DNA from: Saprospiraceae bacterium
GTDB taxonomy: Bacteria; Bacteroidota; Bacteroidia; Chitinophagales; Saprospiraceae
Direction: 5' to 3'
Length of the DNA: 64,000 nt
Assembly (NCBI GenBank): GCA_020629035.1
Contig: JAHDEC010000011.1
Span: 55,385-119,384, forward strand
The stretch's first letter is position 1. Every line of letters starts with the position of its first letter. The position numbers and the translations under genes are program-made. The notes under the pieces are model-generated. The model was not told where the DNA came from and did not search any database. It saw only the letters and a list, made by a program, of their open reading frames with translations. This document shows, in pieces, positions 55,048 to 64,000 of this stretch.

Positions 55048-56198
55048 TAGACATCTACGGTTAAAGTGCTTTTATCTAATGACTGTTGCTTAATGTTAGC
55101 CGGCAGCTCACGCTCTTCGTATTCTTGGGTTCTTAATTGTGGAATAAAACCGGCTTCTCGTATTGCGTTTTGGATGCCATCTGCTGTGAACCTATAGGAT
55201 GCTCCTGCAGCACTTACCACATTTTCTTCGATCATAATACTACCGAAGTCATTAGCTCCTGCGTGAAGGCACATTTGCGCTACTTGTTTACCCACGGTCA
55301 GCCAAGATGCTTGAATATTGATAATGTTAGGTAGCATCATGCGAGATAAAGCAATCATCCGTATATATTCATCACCCGTACAGGTATTTCTTGCTCGCTT
55401 TAATTTTTTGAGAATGGTGTCCATATCTTGAAATGGCCAAGGAATAAAGGCTAGGAATCCTTTGGCATGATCAGGTTTTAAGGATTGGATTTCACGTAAT
55501 GAAATTAAATGTTCGATCCGTTCTTCATTTGTTTCCACATGACCAAACATCATAGTTGCTGAGGTGGTAATATTTAATGTGTGAGCTACTCTCATAATCT
55601 CTAGCCATTCTTCACCAGTACACTTTCCTCTGGAAATCAGCCTTCTGACGCGGTTGTTTAATATTTCCGCTCCGGCTCCGGGAAGGGAATCTAAACCTGC
55701 TTCCTTGAGTGAAGTAAGAACCTCCTCATGACTGGCTTGTTCTAATTTTGCAATATGGGCTATTTCCGGAGGACCTAATGCATGTAATTTTAAATTGGGG
55801 TATAATGATTTGAGTTCACTAAATAAATCACAATAATATTTAAGCCCTAGGTCAGGATGGTGTCCACCTTGCAATAAAAGTTGCTCACCTCCAAAAGCAA
55901 AAGTTTCTTCTATCTTTTGTTTGTAAGTTTCAATGTCGGTTATATAAGATTCCTCATGGCCCGGTATTCTATAAAAGTTGCAGAATTTACAATTAGCTAT
56001 ACAGACATTTGTGGTGTTCGAATTCCGATCTATAATCCAGGTGACCTTTTGATGAGGTACGTGCTTAAATCTTAATTGATTTGCAACTGCCATCATAGCT
56101 GAAGTGGGAGCCTCTTCAAATAAGAGCAAGCCTTCTTCTAAGCTAAGGTGCTCAAGATTCAATGCTTTTTCGAATATGGACTGTATTTCCTTACTCAT
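55047..56198 (-). CDS. mqnC: dehypoxanthine futalosine cyclase (radical SAM)
   Basis: 383 residues from ATG 56198 (MSKEIQSIFE); an alternative start lies 33 nt upstream. Radical SAM cluster motif CIANCKFC (about 66-73). The sequence runs like MqnC: 'WIIDRNSNTTNVC', 'GGEQLLLQGGHHPDLGLKYY', 'HALGPPEIAHIA', 'AGLDSLPGAGAEIL', 'TTSATMMFGHVET' and 'GFLAFIPWPFQ'. It cyclises dehypoxanthine futalosine in the alternative menaquinone pathway, so this organism probably makes menaquinone by the futalosine route. The close relative MqnE has a different C-terminal half. First gene of mqnC-punA-uvrA. Confidence 0.9.
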   Translation of the reverse strand: MSKEIQSIFEKALNLEHLSLEEGLLLFEEAPTSAMMAVANQLRFKHVPHQKVTWIIDRNSNTTNVCIANCKFCNFYRIPGHEESYITDIETYKQKIEETFAFGGEQLLLQGGHHPDLGLKYYCDLFSELKSLYPNLKLHALGPPEIAHIAKLEQASHEEVLTSLKEAGLDSLPGAGAEILNNRVRRLISRGKCTGEEWLEIMRVAHTLNITTSATMMFGHVETNEERIEHLISLREIQSLKPDHAKGFLAFIPWPFQDMDTILKKLKRARNTCTGDEYIRMIALSRMMLPNIINIQASWLTVGKQVAQMCLHAGANDFGSIMIEENVVSAAGASYRFTADGIQNAIREAGFIPQLRTQEYEERELPANIKQQSLDKSTLTVDV

Positions 56199-56228
56199 CG
56201 TTTTGCTTGTTTGTACTGTATAGTTTAA

Positions 56229-56260
56229 CAAAAGAACGACCTAAAAGTTGTTATAACAAA
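56229..56260 (-). promoter_or_regulatory. likely promoter of mqnC-punA-uvrA
   Basis: On the minus strand TTTG (56260-56257), 20 nt, TTCTTTTG (56236-56229); one mismatch to TAnnTTTG. It lies 31 nt before the ATG at 56198. Confidence 0.5.
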
Positions 56261-56332
56261 TTAGTATAAAACATTTCTTAGATGGAACATTACATAAATA
56301 AAAAATAAATATGTGCACAGCCTTTGTCTTTC

Positions 56333-56363
56333 TTGGAATTACGGCACTAAAGCGCTATATTTG
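56333..56363 (+). promoter_or_regulatory. promoter of the rimP-nusA-infB operon
   Basis: TTG (56333-56335), 20 nt, TATATTTG (56356-56363), an exact TAnnTTTG -7 element. The transcript should start near 56370, only about 9 nt before the hairpin at 56379 and about 40 nt before the rimP ATG. Confidence 0.7.
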
Positions 56364-56378
56364 CGACAGATTCAGGAG

Positions 56379-56404
56379 GAGGGAACAAAAGTTCCCTCTT
56401 TTTT
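56379..56404 (+). terminator. terminator-like hairpin in the rimP leader
   Basis: GAGGGAAC (56379-56386), AAAA loop, GTTCCCTC (56391-56398), then TTTTTT (56399-56404): a textbook intrinsic terminator. It ends 4 nt before the rimP ATG at 56409, so it must act on the operon itself, as an attenuator or a translational structure. An AGGAGG stands at 56374-56379; folding the hairpin would bring it to about 10 nt from the ATG. Confidence 0.75.
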
Positions 56405-56408
56405 ATTC

Positions 56409-56861
56409 ATGGAACTAGAGAAATTAAAATATAAGGTCAATGACTTGCTTGAAGAATTCTTCAAACAAGCAGAATTTGAAGCATATTTTCCTGTAGGCCT
56501 GAATCTTACCAACAAAAAGTTGATGGTGTTTATCGATGGAGACAAAGCAGTAAGCTATGAGATCTGTCGAAAAACTAGCCGATTCTTAGAGTCGCATTTT
56601 GATGAGCATCAGTGGTTAGGTCAAAAATACACGCTGGAAGTTTCTTCTCCAGGGATTGATAAACCATTAAAGATGCCAAGACAATTTGCAAAACATCAAG
56701 GAAGAAAGGCTAAAGTAAGTTTGAAAGATGGTTCAGTTATTAGTGGTTTGCTTAAAGATATAAGCACTGAAAAAATCACTTTAGATACAGAATCAGCAGA
56801 ACAAATAGTAGAAATACAAAATATTGAAGAGATGAAAATTATTGTAAGTTTTAAATCGTAA
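56409..56861 (+). CDS. rimP: ribosome maturation factor RimP
   Basis: 150 residues from ATG 56409 (MELEKLKYKV); the longer frame back to 56313 reads through the leader hairpin and is not real. Seen: 'FEAYFPVGLNLTNKKLMVFIDGD' as first strand pair, 'RFLESHF', 'YTLEVSSPGIDKPLKMPRQF' (the EVSSPGxxRPL signature) and the C-terminal SH3-like part 'GRKAKVSLKDGSVISGLLKDIS'. Needed for 30S subunit maturation. Followed 3 nt later by nusA. Confidence 0.93.
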   Translation: MELEKLKYKVNDLLEEFFKQAEFEAYFPVGLNLTNKKLMVFIDGDKAVSYEICRKTSRFLESHFDEHQWLGQKYTLEVSSPGIDKPLKMPRQFAKHQGRKAKVSLKDGSVISGLLKDISTEKITLDTESAEQIVEIQNIEEMKIIVSFKS

Positions 56862-56864
56862 TTA

Positions 56865-58103
56865 ATGAATTTAGTAGAATCATTTGCGGAATTTAAAGCT
56901 GGGAAGAATATTGATAGACCCACGATGATTAGAGTTTTGGAAGACGTATTCCGAACGCTAATTAGAAAAAAATATGGATCAGACGACAACTTTGACGTAA
57001 TTGTAAACGTACAGAGTGGTGACCTTGAAATGTGGAGAGTAAGAGAAATTGTCAACGATGGTGAGGTTACTGATGAGCAAAGTCAAATATCAATTTCAGA
57101 AGCGCAATCAATCGACGAAGACTATGATATAGGTGAAGAATGTTATGAGCAGTTAGAGTTAGAGATGTTTGGAAGAAGAGCTATTCAAGCTGCTCGACAA
57201 ACACTGATCTCTAAGATCATGGAGCTGGAGAAAGATGAGATATTTAAACGTTACTCTGATAGAGTAGGTGAGATAATTCTAGGTGAAGTAGGGCAGGTGT
57301 TGAAGAGAGAATTACTTATTGTTGATGATGTAACTGGTAACGAATTAGTTTTACCTAGATCGGAAACGATCAAAGGTGATTTCTTCCGAAAAGGGGAGAT
57401 GGTTAAAGGAGTAATTAAGTCGGTGGAAATGAGAAATAACAATCCAGTGGTTGTTATGTCAAGAACAGCGACCAACTTCTTAGAGAAACTAATGGAACAA
57501 GAGGTTCCTGAAATTGAAGATGGTTTAATCACCATCAAGAAGATTGTTAGGATTCCTGGTGACCGAGCTAAAGTAGCTGTTGAATCTTACGATGATAGGA
57601 TTGACCCAGTTGGAGCTTGTGTAGGTATGAAAGGATCAAGAATTCACGGAATAGTTCGAGAATTGAAAAATGAAAATATAGATATAGTTAATTTCACGAA
57701 GAATGAAACATTGTTTATTCAACGTTCATTAACTCCAGCTAAAGTTTCTAGTATCAATTTAGATACAGAGAAAATGAAAGCTGCTGTATTTTTGAAATCA
57801 GATCAGGTTTCACTTGCCATTGGTAAAGGTGGATCCAATATTAAATTAGCTAGTCAGTTGACTGGTTATGAAATTGATGTATATAGAGAATCAGATGATC
57901 CAGTTTATGAAGATGTAGATTTAGACGAATTCTCAGATGAGATAGAAAGCTGGGTATTAGATCAGCTTAAAAATATAGGTTGCGATACGGCGAAAAGTGT
58001 GCTAGACCTAAGTATTGAAGAATTGACCAGAAGGACCGATTTAGAAGAAGAAACCATTAACAATGTGTTGAAGATTCTAGAATCAGAGTTCGCGGACGAT
58101 TAA
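56865..58103 (+). CDS. nusA: transcription termination/antitermination factor NusA
   Basis: 412 residues. N-terminal RNA-polymerase-binding domain (about 1-125), S1 domain (about 130-200, 'GEIILGEVGQVLKRELLI'), KH1 and KH2 (about 225-370, 'RIPGDRAKVAVES', 'DPVGACVGMKGSRIHGIVREL', 'LAIGKGGSNIKLASQLTGYEID'), and one C-terminal acidic/helix-hairpin part. It lacks the duplicated acidic repeats of E. coli NusA, as usual in Bacteroidota. Modulates pausing and hairpin-dependent termination, relevant to the hairpin in its own operon leader. Confidence 0.95.
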   Translation: MNLVESFAEFKAGKNIDRPTMIRVLEDVFRTLIRKKYGSDDNFDVIVNVQSGDLEMWRVREIVNDGEVTDEQSQISISEAQSIDEDYDIGEECYEQLELEMFGRRAIQAARQTLISKIMELEKDEIFKRYSDRVGEIILGEVGQVLKRELLIVDDVTGNELVLPRSETIKGDFFRKGEMVKGVIKSVEMRNNNPVVVMSRTATNFLEKLMEQEVPEIEDGLITIKKIVRIPGDRAKVAVESYDDRIDPVGACVGMKGSRIHGIVRELKNENIDIVNFTKNETLFIQRSLTPAKVSSINLDTEKMKAAVFLKSDQVSLAIGKGGSNIKLASQLTGYEIDVYRESDDPVYEDVDLDEFSDEIESWVLDQLKNIGCDTAKSVLDLSIEELTRRTDLEEETINNVLKILESEFADD

Positions 58104-58126
58104 ATGTTGTTATTATAAATAGTTGA

Positions 58127-60943
58127 ATGGCTGTTAGATTAGTTAAGATTGCAAAAGAATTAAATGTGGGTTTATCCACGATTGTAGAATATCTACATTC
58201 GGAGGGTTTCGAAGTTGAAAATAAACCTACTGCGAAAATTTCGGAAGAAATGCACCAGAAGTTACTGGAGCGTTTCAGTAATTCTATGGCAGTAAAAGAG
58301 CAGGCGGATCAAATAGTCATTGGTCAAAGGCAAGCAAAGGATGAGATTCCTCCCATTGTAATTCCTGGTATTCCAGTACCACCTATTCCTCCAGTGGTGG
58401 CAGTTCCTTCAGTTGAAGAGAAAGAAGAGGTCATCGAGCCAGTAGCGGAAGAAGTAAAGGAAGAAGTAGTTGAAGAATCGCCTGTTAAAGAAGACGTGGT
58501 CGAAGAACCAGCAAAAGCAGAAGCCGAAGATCTCATTAAAGGTGAAGCTTCTAATGCAGGTATTAAGGTGGTGGGTAAAATTGATTTAACACCAAAGCCT
58601 AAAAAAGAAAAGGATAAAAAAGAAGCTAAAAAGGAACCAGAAGCACCAGTTCAAGAAGAAGTAGCTCCTCCTGAGGAAGAAACAACTAGTCCAAGCACAG
58701 AAAAAGAAGCTGAAGCTGAAAAAGCACCAGACTCTGCTAAAGAAAGAGTCGAACCACAAAAGGTTATGAAAGCTGATGCTCCTACACTAGCTGGATTAAA
58801 AATCTTAGGTAAAATTGATACTAAGAAATTTGAACCTAAGAAAAAGGAGAAACCTAAAACAGAACAAGGAAAACCTGGTGACAAGCCAGGGCCAGGAAGG
58901 AACAACCAAGATAACAAGCAGAGGAGGAAGCGGACTAGAAAAAAGGTTAATCCAGACAAATTCAAGCGAGGGCCACAAAGAGGAGGCAAAAAGCCAGGTG
59001 GCGGAGATGAAATAAAAACGGTTTCAGCGAAAGAAATAGAAGACAAGATTAAAGCAACCATGGCCAGAATTACTGGTGGTGGTAAAAAGAAGCGGCAAAA
59101 AATACGAAGAGATTCCAGAGCTGAGAAAAGAGAAAAACAAGAACAAAGAGAAGTTAGCGAAGAATCAAGCGTAATTAAGTTGACTGAATTCATTTCTGTT
59201 GCAGAGTTTGCAAGTTTAATGAATGTTTCTTCCACCGAAGTGATTACCAAGTGTATGAGCTTAGGTGTTTTTGTGTCCATTAACCAACGTCTAGACGCTG
59301 AGATTATCGAGCTTGTGGCATCAGAATTTGATCATGAAATTGAGTTTATTGATGTTGAAGCAGAAATTGAAGAAGAGGATGAATTAGTTGATGATCCAGC
59401 AGATTTAAAAGAAAGAGCACCGATTGTTACCGTCATGGGTCACGTTGATCATGGTAAAACATCACTCTTAGATTATATTAGAAACGCTAAGGTTGCAGAT
59501 GGAGAAGCAGGAGGTATAACCCAGCATATTGGAGCTTATGAAGCTGTTGTGGGTGATTCCGAAAAGAAAATAACGTTCTTAGATACACCAGGTCACGAAG
59601 CCTTTACCGCGATGAGAGCAAGAGGGGCGAAAGTGACAGATATTGTGGTTATTATTGTTGCAGCAGATGATAGAATTATGCCTCAAACAAAGGAGGCTAT
59701 AGCTCATGCTCAAGCAGCAGGTGTGCCTATGATTTTTGCAATAAATAAGATTGATAAGGATGGTGCTAATCCAGATTTAATTAAAACTGAATTAGCAGAA
59801 ATGAATCTCCAAGTTGAAGAGTGGGGAGGAAAATATCAATCACAAGATATATCGGCAAAAACAGGATTAAATATTGATGCTTTACTAGATAAAATAGTCT
59901 TGGAAGCTGAAATGTTGGAGCTAAAAGCTAATCCTACTCGTCCAGCTATCGGAGCTGTTTTAGAGGCATCTCTTGATAAAGGAAGAGGATATGTGACTAA
60001 AATCTTAATTGAAACGGGTACACTAAGAATTGGTGATCCAGTGGTAGCAGGAGCTACTTTCGGTAAGATTAAAGCCATGTTCAATGATCGTGGAGAGAAA
60101 ATCAAAGAAGCTGGGCCATCTGTTCCAGTCTTGATTTTAGGACTTGATGGAGCACCACAAGCCGGTGAAAAAATCAAAGTTACAGAAACCGAACAGGAGG
60201 CTAAGGCAACGGCTAGCAAGCGATCACAAATAGAAAGAGAAGTAACGAATAGAGCAAGTAAGCGAATTAGTTTAGATGAGATAGGTCGAAGAATTGCTTT
60301 AGGTAACTTTAAAGAATTAAACTTAATCGTTAAAGGTGATGTGGATGGATCGGTTGAAGCACTTTCAGATTCACTTATCAAATTATCACAAGAAACGGTT
60401 CAGGTTAACGTAATCCATAAAGCAGTTGGACAAATTATCGAATCAGATATATTATTAGCATCTGCGTCCGACGCCATTATTGTCGGTTTCCAAGTAAGAC
60501 CATCTTTATCAGCTCGTCAATTGGCTGAAAAAGAAGGAGTACAAGTCAAAGGCTATTCCATTATCTATGAGGCAATAGATGAAATTAAATCAGCTATTGA
60601 AGGTTTACTTGAACCTACTGAAGAAGAACAGCAAACTGCACAAGTTGAAATCAGAGAAATCTTTAAGATTTCTAAGATCGGTACCATTGCGGGTTGTATT
60701 GTTCAAGATGGTATGATCTCGAGAAACTCTAAGATTCGAATCATTAGAGAAGGAATCGTGATTTACCCGAACAAGCCAGGTGTTGTTGGTGAATTATCTT
60801 CATTAAAGCGATTTAAAGATGATGTAAAAGAAGTTAAGAAAGGGTACGAATGTGGTCTGAGTATTAAGAACTTTAATGATCTAAAAATTGGTGATTATAT
60901 CGAAGCCTACGAAATTAAGCAGATTAAGCAAACCCTGAAATAA
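58127..60943 (+). CDS. infB: translation initiation factor IF-2
   Basis: 938 residues. IF2_N domain at about 1-55, a long low-complexity charged region (about 90-345, rich in Glu, Lys, Pro; with two repeated 'LxxLGKIDxKKFEPK'-like blocks), second IF2_N-like domain (about 347-400), then the GTPase: G1 GHVDHGKT at about 438-445, [12 protein letters not shown], followed by domains II, III and IV. GTPase that places fMet-tRNA on the 30S subunit. Start ATG 58127, 23 nt after nusA. Confidence 0.95.
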   Translation: MAVRLVKIAKELNVGLSTIVEYLHSEGFEVENKPTAKISEEMHQKLLERFSNSMAVKEQADQIVIGQRQAKDEIPPIVIPGIPVPPIPPVVAVPSVEEKEEVIEPVAEEVKEEVVEESPVKEDVVEEPAKAEAEDLIKGEASNAGIKVVGKIDLTPKPKKEKDKKEAKKEPEAPVQEEVAPPEEETTSPSTEKEAEAEKAPDSAKERVEPQKVMKADAPTLAGLKILGKIDTKKFEPKKKEKPKTEQGKPGDKPGPGRNNQDNKQRRKRTRKKVNPDKFKRGPQRGGKKPGGGDEIKTVSAKEIEDKIKATMARITGGGKKKRQKIRRDSRAEKREKQEQREVSEESSVIKLTEFISVAEFASLMNVSSTEVITKCMSLGVFVSINQRLDAEIIELVASEFDHEIEFIDVEAEIEEEDELVDDPADLKERAPIVTVMGHVDHGKTSLLDYIRNAKVADGEAGGITQHIGAYEAVVGDSEKKITFLDTPGHEAFTAMRARGAKVTDIVVIIVAADDRIMPQTKEAIAHAQAAGVPMIFAINKIDKDGANPDLIKTELAEMNLQVEEWGGKYQSQDISAKTGLNIDALLDKIVLEAEMLELKANPTRPAIGAVLEASLDKGRGYVTKILIETGTLRIGDPVVAGATFGKIKAMFNDRGEKIKEAGPSVPVLILGLDGAPQAGEKIKVTETEQEAKATASKRSQIEREVTNRASKRISLDEIGRRIALGNFKELNLIVKGDVDGSVEALSDSLIKLSQETVQVNVIHKAVGQIIESDILLASASDAIIVGFQVRPSLSARQLAEKEGVQVKGYSIIYEAIDEIKSAIEGLLEPTEEEQQTAQVEIREIFKISKIGTIAGCIVQDGMISRNSKIRIIREGIVIYPNKPGVVGELSSLKRFKDDVKEVKKGYECGLSIKNFNDLKIGDYIEAYEIKQIKQTLK

Positions 60944-60944
60944 G

Positions 60945-61703
60945 TTGGACTTAGCTAAGTTGAAAACTATGCTCGATGCCGAGTATAGTAGAGATTTACC
61001 AATTTCGTTTATCGAATCTGATCCGATCCAGATTCCTAGAAGTTATACCAAGAAGCAAGATATTGAAATAACTGCTTTTTGGACAGCTATGCTTGCTTGG
61101 GGTCAGCGCAAAACCATCATCGATAAATCAAAAGCCTTATTTGAGCTGATGGATAATGCTCCCTATGATTTTATACTAAATCATACAGAAAAAGATTTAG
61201 AACGTTTTGCTCATTGGAAACACCGAACATTTCAGTACACCGATACCCTATACTTCATTCATTATTTTAAAAGCTACTACGAGCAAAACGAATCCATAGA
61301 GTCTGCTTTTTTAATCAACGGTCTATTTGAAGCCAAAGCCAGCATCAGCCATTTTCATAGAGAATTTTTTAATAGCCCGAATGCTCCTGCTCGAACTAAA
61401 AAGCACGTGGCTACCCCCGAAAGAAATTCGGCATGCAAGCGAATTAATCTATTTTTAAAATGGATGGTTAGGCAAGACAGCAAATCGGGTGATATAGGTA
61501 TCTTTAAGGATATACTGGCATCCCAGTTAAAGCTCCCATTAGATGTACATGTATTACATTCTGCTAAAGCATTAGGTATGATAAATGCCGAAAAAACGAA
61601 TTGGAAATTAGTCGAGAAATTGACAAATATTTTATTGGAAATAGCGCCTGAAGACCCCATAAAATATGACTATTCCCTTTTCAACCTATCTAAAAGTAGG
61701 TAG
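60945..61703 (+). CDS. TIGR02757 (DUF2400) family protein
   Basis: 252 residues, complete for the family. Start TTG 60945, 1 nt after the infB stop; an ATG at 60969 is the alternative. Typical blocks: 'EYSRDLPISFIESDPIQIPRSYTKKQDIEITAFWTAMLAWGQRKTII', 'CKRINLFLKWMVRQDS' and 'LPLDVHVLHSAKALGM'. Its layout recalls a HhH-type fold, function unknown. Last gene of the rimP-nusA-infB run. Confidence 0.85.
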   Translation: MDLAKLKTMLDAEYSRDLPISFIESDPIQIPRSYTKKQDIEITAFWTAMLAWGQRKTIIDKSKALFELMDNAPYDFILNHTEKDLERFAHWKHRTFQYTDTLYFIHYFKSYYEQNESIESAFLINGLFEAKASISHFHREFFNSPNAPARTKKHVATPERNSACKRINLFLKWMVRQDSKSGDIGIFKDILASQLKLPLDVHVLHSAKALGMINAEKTNWKLVEKLTNILLEIAPEDPIKYDYSLFNLSKSR

Positions 61704-61787
61704 AGGACATATGTAGCAGAATTAAATGTGTTTTTTCTTTATAATAACAAGCAATGATTAACTAACTTACTTCATTCAATACCATAC

Positions 61788-64000
61788 ATGATGAAAAGAA
61801 CTCTACTATATTCAGTATTGATTGCCTGTTTTTTGGCCGTAAAATCCTTAACTGGACAAACGAACCCCTTAGATTGTGCAGTACCCGAACAATTTTCAAA
61901 CTGTGATGAAGCAACAGCCTGCATAACATGTAATTTTGATTTTTTAGAAGGATTTGAAAATACAATGTTTACAGATCTTTCGAATAACGCTTTAGATCCA
62001 CTCTGTACAAATGGAGGAGTTTTCCACAATACGAGCTGGTTTGCTTTTGTGGCTGGAGCAATGATGATTTCGTTTGATCTAGAGCTTTTTAATTGTACTA
62101 CTGTGGAATTTCCCCCCGGATCTGGCGATATGTTAAGAGGAATACAATATGGTATATATACAGATTGTAGTTTAAATAATGCCATTGTATGTGAGCCCGG
62201 TTGTGTCGGTGACCCATCCACGCCTATTAACTTAACCGGATTAACTGTAGGAGAAACGTATTATTTTTTCTTAGATGGATGTGGAGGTAGTATTTGTGAT
62301 TACAGAATAAGTAATGTAGTTGGAGGAGGAATACCAGAAATTGATGATTCAGCATGGGGTGATCCACAGTGTATTACTGCTTCAAATTGCGAAATTTGTG
62401 CAGGTTCACAAAATTTTGAATTTACTTTACCCGGTGCTACTACTCAAATTGATTATATATGGACGGTAACTGGTGGTGCGGGAACAGCTAATTTTTCAAG
62501 TACAGGAACATCTACATTTACCGCTCTTCTTTCAGATCAGGTATTGGTTAATTTCCCAGACCCAGGTGTGTATGATATTTGTGTAACTGGTGATAATTCT
62601 TGCGATACTGATGTGGCAACAAAATGTTTATCGATTACCGTTACTCAAATTCCAGATGAACCTTTTGAAATAGATTGGTGCGCTAATGAATATGATGAGT
62701 TTGATATAACTCAAACCACCTTAGAGACAGATAATCCTAATGGTGATATCGATGTTGGATTTGAAGGTCCAAACCCTACGGGTCCGGGTGTTTTTCCACA
62801 TGTAATTACTGATGGATGGGGGCAAACAGGATGCACATATACTCAAACTTTAACCGTAAACAATATAGAATTAGAACCTACTATTCCAGTTGTAACAGCC
62901 ATTTGTGATGGTGATGATGTATCCGTGGGAGGAGTAACATTTAATTCTGAAGTTATTAATGAAATAGTGGAAGATAATCATGCAGCATCTAATGGTTGTG
63001 ATCAGTTTTATGATGTTACAGTATATTATTATGCCTATAGCATTGAAATTGAAGATGGCGATTGTACGGATCAAGGGGTTAAATTATCATCTTCCATTAC
63101 TTCTGATGGATCAACTCCTGACCAAGTAAGTTGGGTTTGGACATTTAACGGAACTCCAATTCCAGGATCGGATAATCAAGAATGTATTTTTGCAAACCCA
63201 GTTTTAGGATCTGGAGATTACTCTTTGGAATTAACAGCGAGTTGTACAACCTGTGATCAACAAGTGTCTTGTACCTTTGAACCATTTTCCGAAATAGATT
63301 TTAATCCAGATGACTATACAGTCAATCTTTTCCCTGAATGGGAATTACCAGTTTCTACGGTTTGTGAAGGCGAAAATGACGCTGTTTTGTACTCCCTAGA
63401 TGATGATAATGTAGATCTAAATACCATAGAAGTTACTTGGTCTGTTAACCCACCTTCTGAGGGAATGATTATAAATGGTCAAGGAACAACAACCGTCGAA
63501 ATTGACTGGACAAATATGACTGGACCAGCTAAGGTTTGTTATGTTATTGAAAACGCATGTGCAGTTTCTCAGGAGCAATGTTATGATATAAATTTATTAG
63601 TCAACCCAACCCCAGAAATATTTGGGCCTAGCGAAATTTGTATTGAAAGCGAAACCTTCTTTGATATTCTAAATGATCTAAGCGTATACGACTCGTTAGT
63701 TGTAGATTGGGGAGATGGGTTGGTAATAAGCGGAATGGACCCGGGCCCTTATACTGTTTCTTGGCCTCCTGGAACTACATTAGATACAGTAACCGTAATA
63801 ATCGGTTATGGATGCAGCAACCCAGTGGTAGACACCTTATTTATAAGTTTAATGGAAGACCCTGCATTTGAGACGGCAGACTGTTTTCCGAGTGGTTCTA
63901 CTATCATAATAGATTGGCCAGATGTGCCAGGCGCAGATAGCTATATAGTTAATGAGACAATGGGCTCTGGTGGAACACTTTCGGGTAGTCAGTATGAGTT
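61788..64000 (+). CDS. large secreted Ig-like/PKD-repeat surface protein, 5' part
   Basis: Open from ATG 61788 (a second ATG is at 61791) to the window end without a stop: at least 737 residues of a longer protein. Signal peptide (about 1-24, 'LLYSVLIACFLAVKSLTGQ'). Then Cys-rich beta domains: residues about 25-185 ('TNPLDCAVPEQFSNCDEATACITCNFDFLEG', paired Cys), followed by Ig/PKD-like units of about 80-100 residues with 'WTVTGGAG', 'WVWTFNGTPIPGSDNQ', 'VTWSVNPPSEG' and, near the edge, a fibronectin III-like start ('DWPDVPGADSYIV'). Typical of T9SS-exported adhesin-like proteins of Saprospirales, which end in a C-terminal sorting domain; that end lies outside the window. Confidence 0.85.
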   Translation, partial: MMKRTLLYSVLIACFLAVKSLTGQTNPLDCAVPEQFSNCDEATACITCNFDFLEGFENTMFTDLSNNALDPLCTNGGVFHNTSWFAFVAGAMMISFDLELFNCTTVEFPPGSGDMLRGIQYGIYTDCSLNNAIVCEPGCVGDPSTPINLTGLTVGETYYFFLDGCGGSICDYRISNVVGGGIPEIDDSAWGDPQCITASNCEICAGSQNFEFTLPGATTQIDYIWTVTGGAGTANFSSTGTSTFTALLSDQVLVNFPDPGVYDICVTGDNSCDTDVATKCLSITVTQIPDEPFEIDWCANEYDEFDITQTTLETDNPNGDIDVGFEGPNPTGPGVFPHVITDGWGQTGCTYTQTLTVNNIELEPTIPVVTAICDGDDVSVGGVTFNSEVINEIVEDNHAASNGCDQFYDVTVYYYAYSIEIEDGDCTDQGVKLSSSITSDGSTPDQVSWVWTFNGTPIPGSDNQECIFANPVLGSGDYSLELTASCTTCDQQVSCTFEPFSEIDFNPDDYTVNLFPEWELPVSTVCEGENDAVLYSLDDDNVDLNTIEVTWSVNPPSEGMIINGQGTTTVEIDWTNMTGPAKVCYVIENACAVSQEQCYDINLLVNPTPEIFGPSEICIESETFFDILNDLSVYDSLVVDWGDGLVISGMDPGPYTVSWPPGTTLDTVTVIIGYGCSNPVVDTLFISLMEDPAFETADCFPSGSTIIIDWPDVPGADSYIVNETMGSGGTLSGSQYE

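Noticed and set aside
56313..56408. Extended N-terminus of RimP back to 56313
   Set aside because: It would translate the promoter and the leader hairpin; the family start is ATG 56409.
58324..59280. Long minus-strand frames of Ser/Thr/Pro-rich sequence inside infB
   Set aside because: They mirror the low-complexity Glu/Lys/Pro region of IF-2 and have no independent support.
1..64000. tRNA, rRNA, CRISPR arrays, insertion sequences, prophage or conjugation genes
   Set aside because: Looked for T-loop motifs, regularly spaced repeats, transposase motifs and terminal inverted repeats; none found by eye. A tRNA or Rfam scan would settle it.

Overview
This window looks like a chromosomal stretch of an AT-rich Bacteroidota, most likely from the Saprospirales/Chitinophagales side of the phylum. 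The basis is a PorQ-like type IX secretion protein and a C-terminal type IX sorting domain, a DUF5916 outer-membrane protein, DUF4382 lipoproteins, several promoters of the Bacteroidota form TTTG-N19/20-TAnnTTTG, and a futalosine-route menaquinone enzyme (MqnC). I found no rRNA, tRNA, CRISPR array, insertion sequence, phage gene or integrase; the only classical mobile-type module is a small MazEF pair. The order-level placement is inference.

Layout. 1-5.8 kb (minus): an ECF sigma factor, a membrane anti-sigma-like partner and a frameshifted surface protein, then a DUF5916 barrel protein, an unknown protein and a DUF1801 protein. 6-17 kb: a CotH lipoprotein, a 1025-residue Asp-box protein, a predicted ATPase with two small membrane proteins, and an MFS permease coupled to a 1221-residue lipoprotein that fuses cytochrome c, PA14, a propeller and DUF1080. 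17-20 kb: SRPBCC protein, pabB-pabC for folate, mazEF. 20-25 kb: PDZ protein, then a minus-strand run peroxiredoxin-clpS-aat-M16 peptidase-GT39. 25-35 kb: DMT exporter, O-methyltransferase, FemAB-like protein, a very acidic DUF4382 lipoprotein with four Cys-bracketed repeats, queG, AI-2E permease, RsmI-like methylase and an unknown membrane-anchored pair. 35-45 kb: nadA, hppA, a frameshifted T9SS cargo, a membrane hydrolase, a VIT/VWA protein overlapping a putative clan CD peptidase, a Rieske oxygenase and an Smr protein. 45-51 kb: thioredoxin, PLP decarboxylase, porQ, a MORN lipoprotein, a PpiD/SurA-like isomerase. 51-61.7 kb: mqnC-pnp-uvrA (minus) and rimP-nusA-infB-TIGR02757 (plus). From 61.8 kb a very large secreted surface protein runs off the window.

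Most genes are ordinary housekeeping. The parts most worth a second look are: (i) the VIT/VWA protein translationally coupled to a membrane-anchored protein with a His-Gly/Gly-Cys caspase-like dyad; (ii) the acidic lipoprotein with a fourfold Cys-to-Cys repeat; (iii) a terminator-like hairpin 5 nt before rimP, directly behind a strong promoter, at the head of the nusA operon; (iv) a perfect terminator facing the plus strand between two minus-strand genes, hinting at an unannotated small RNA; and (v) two single-base frameshifts that split secreted proteins.
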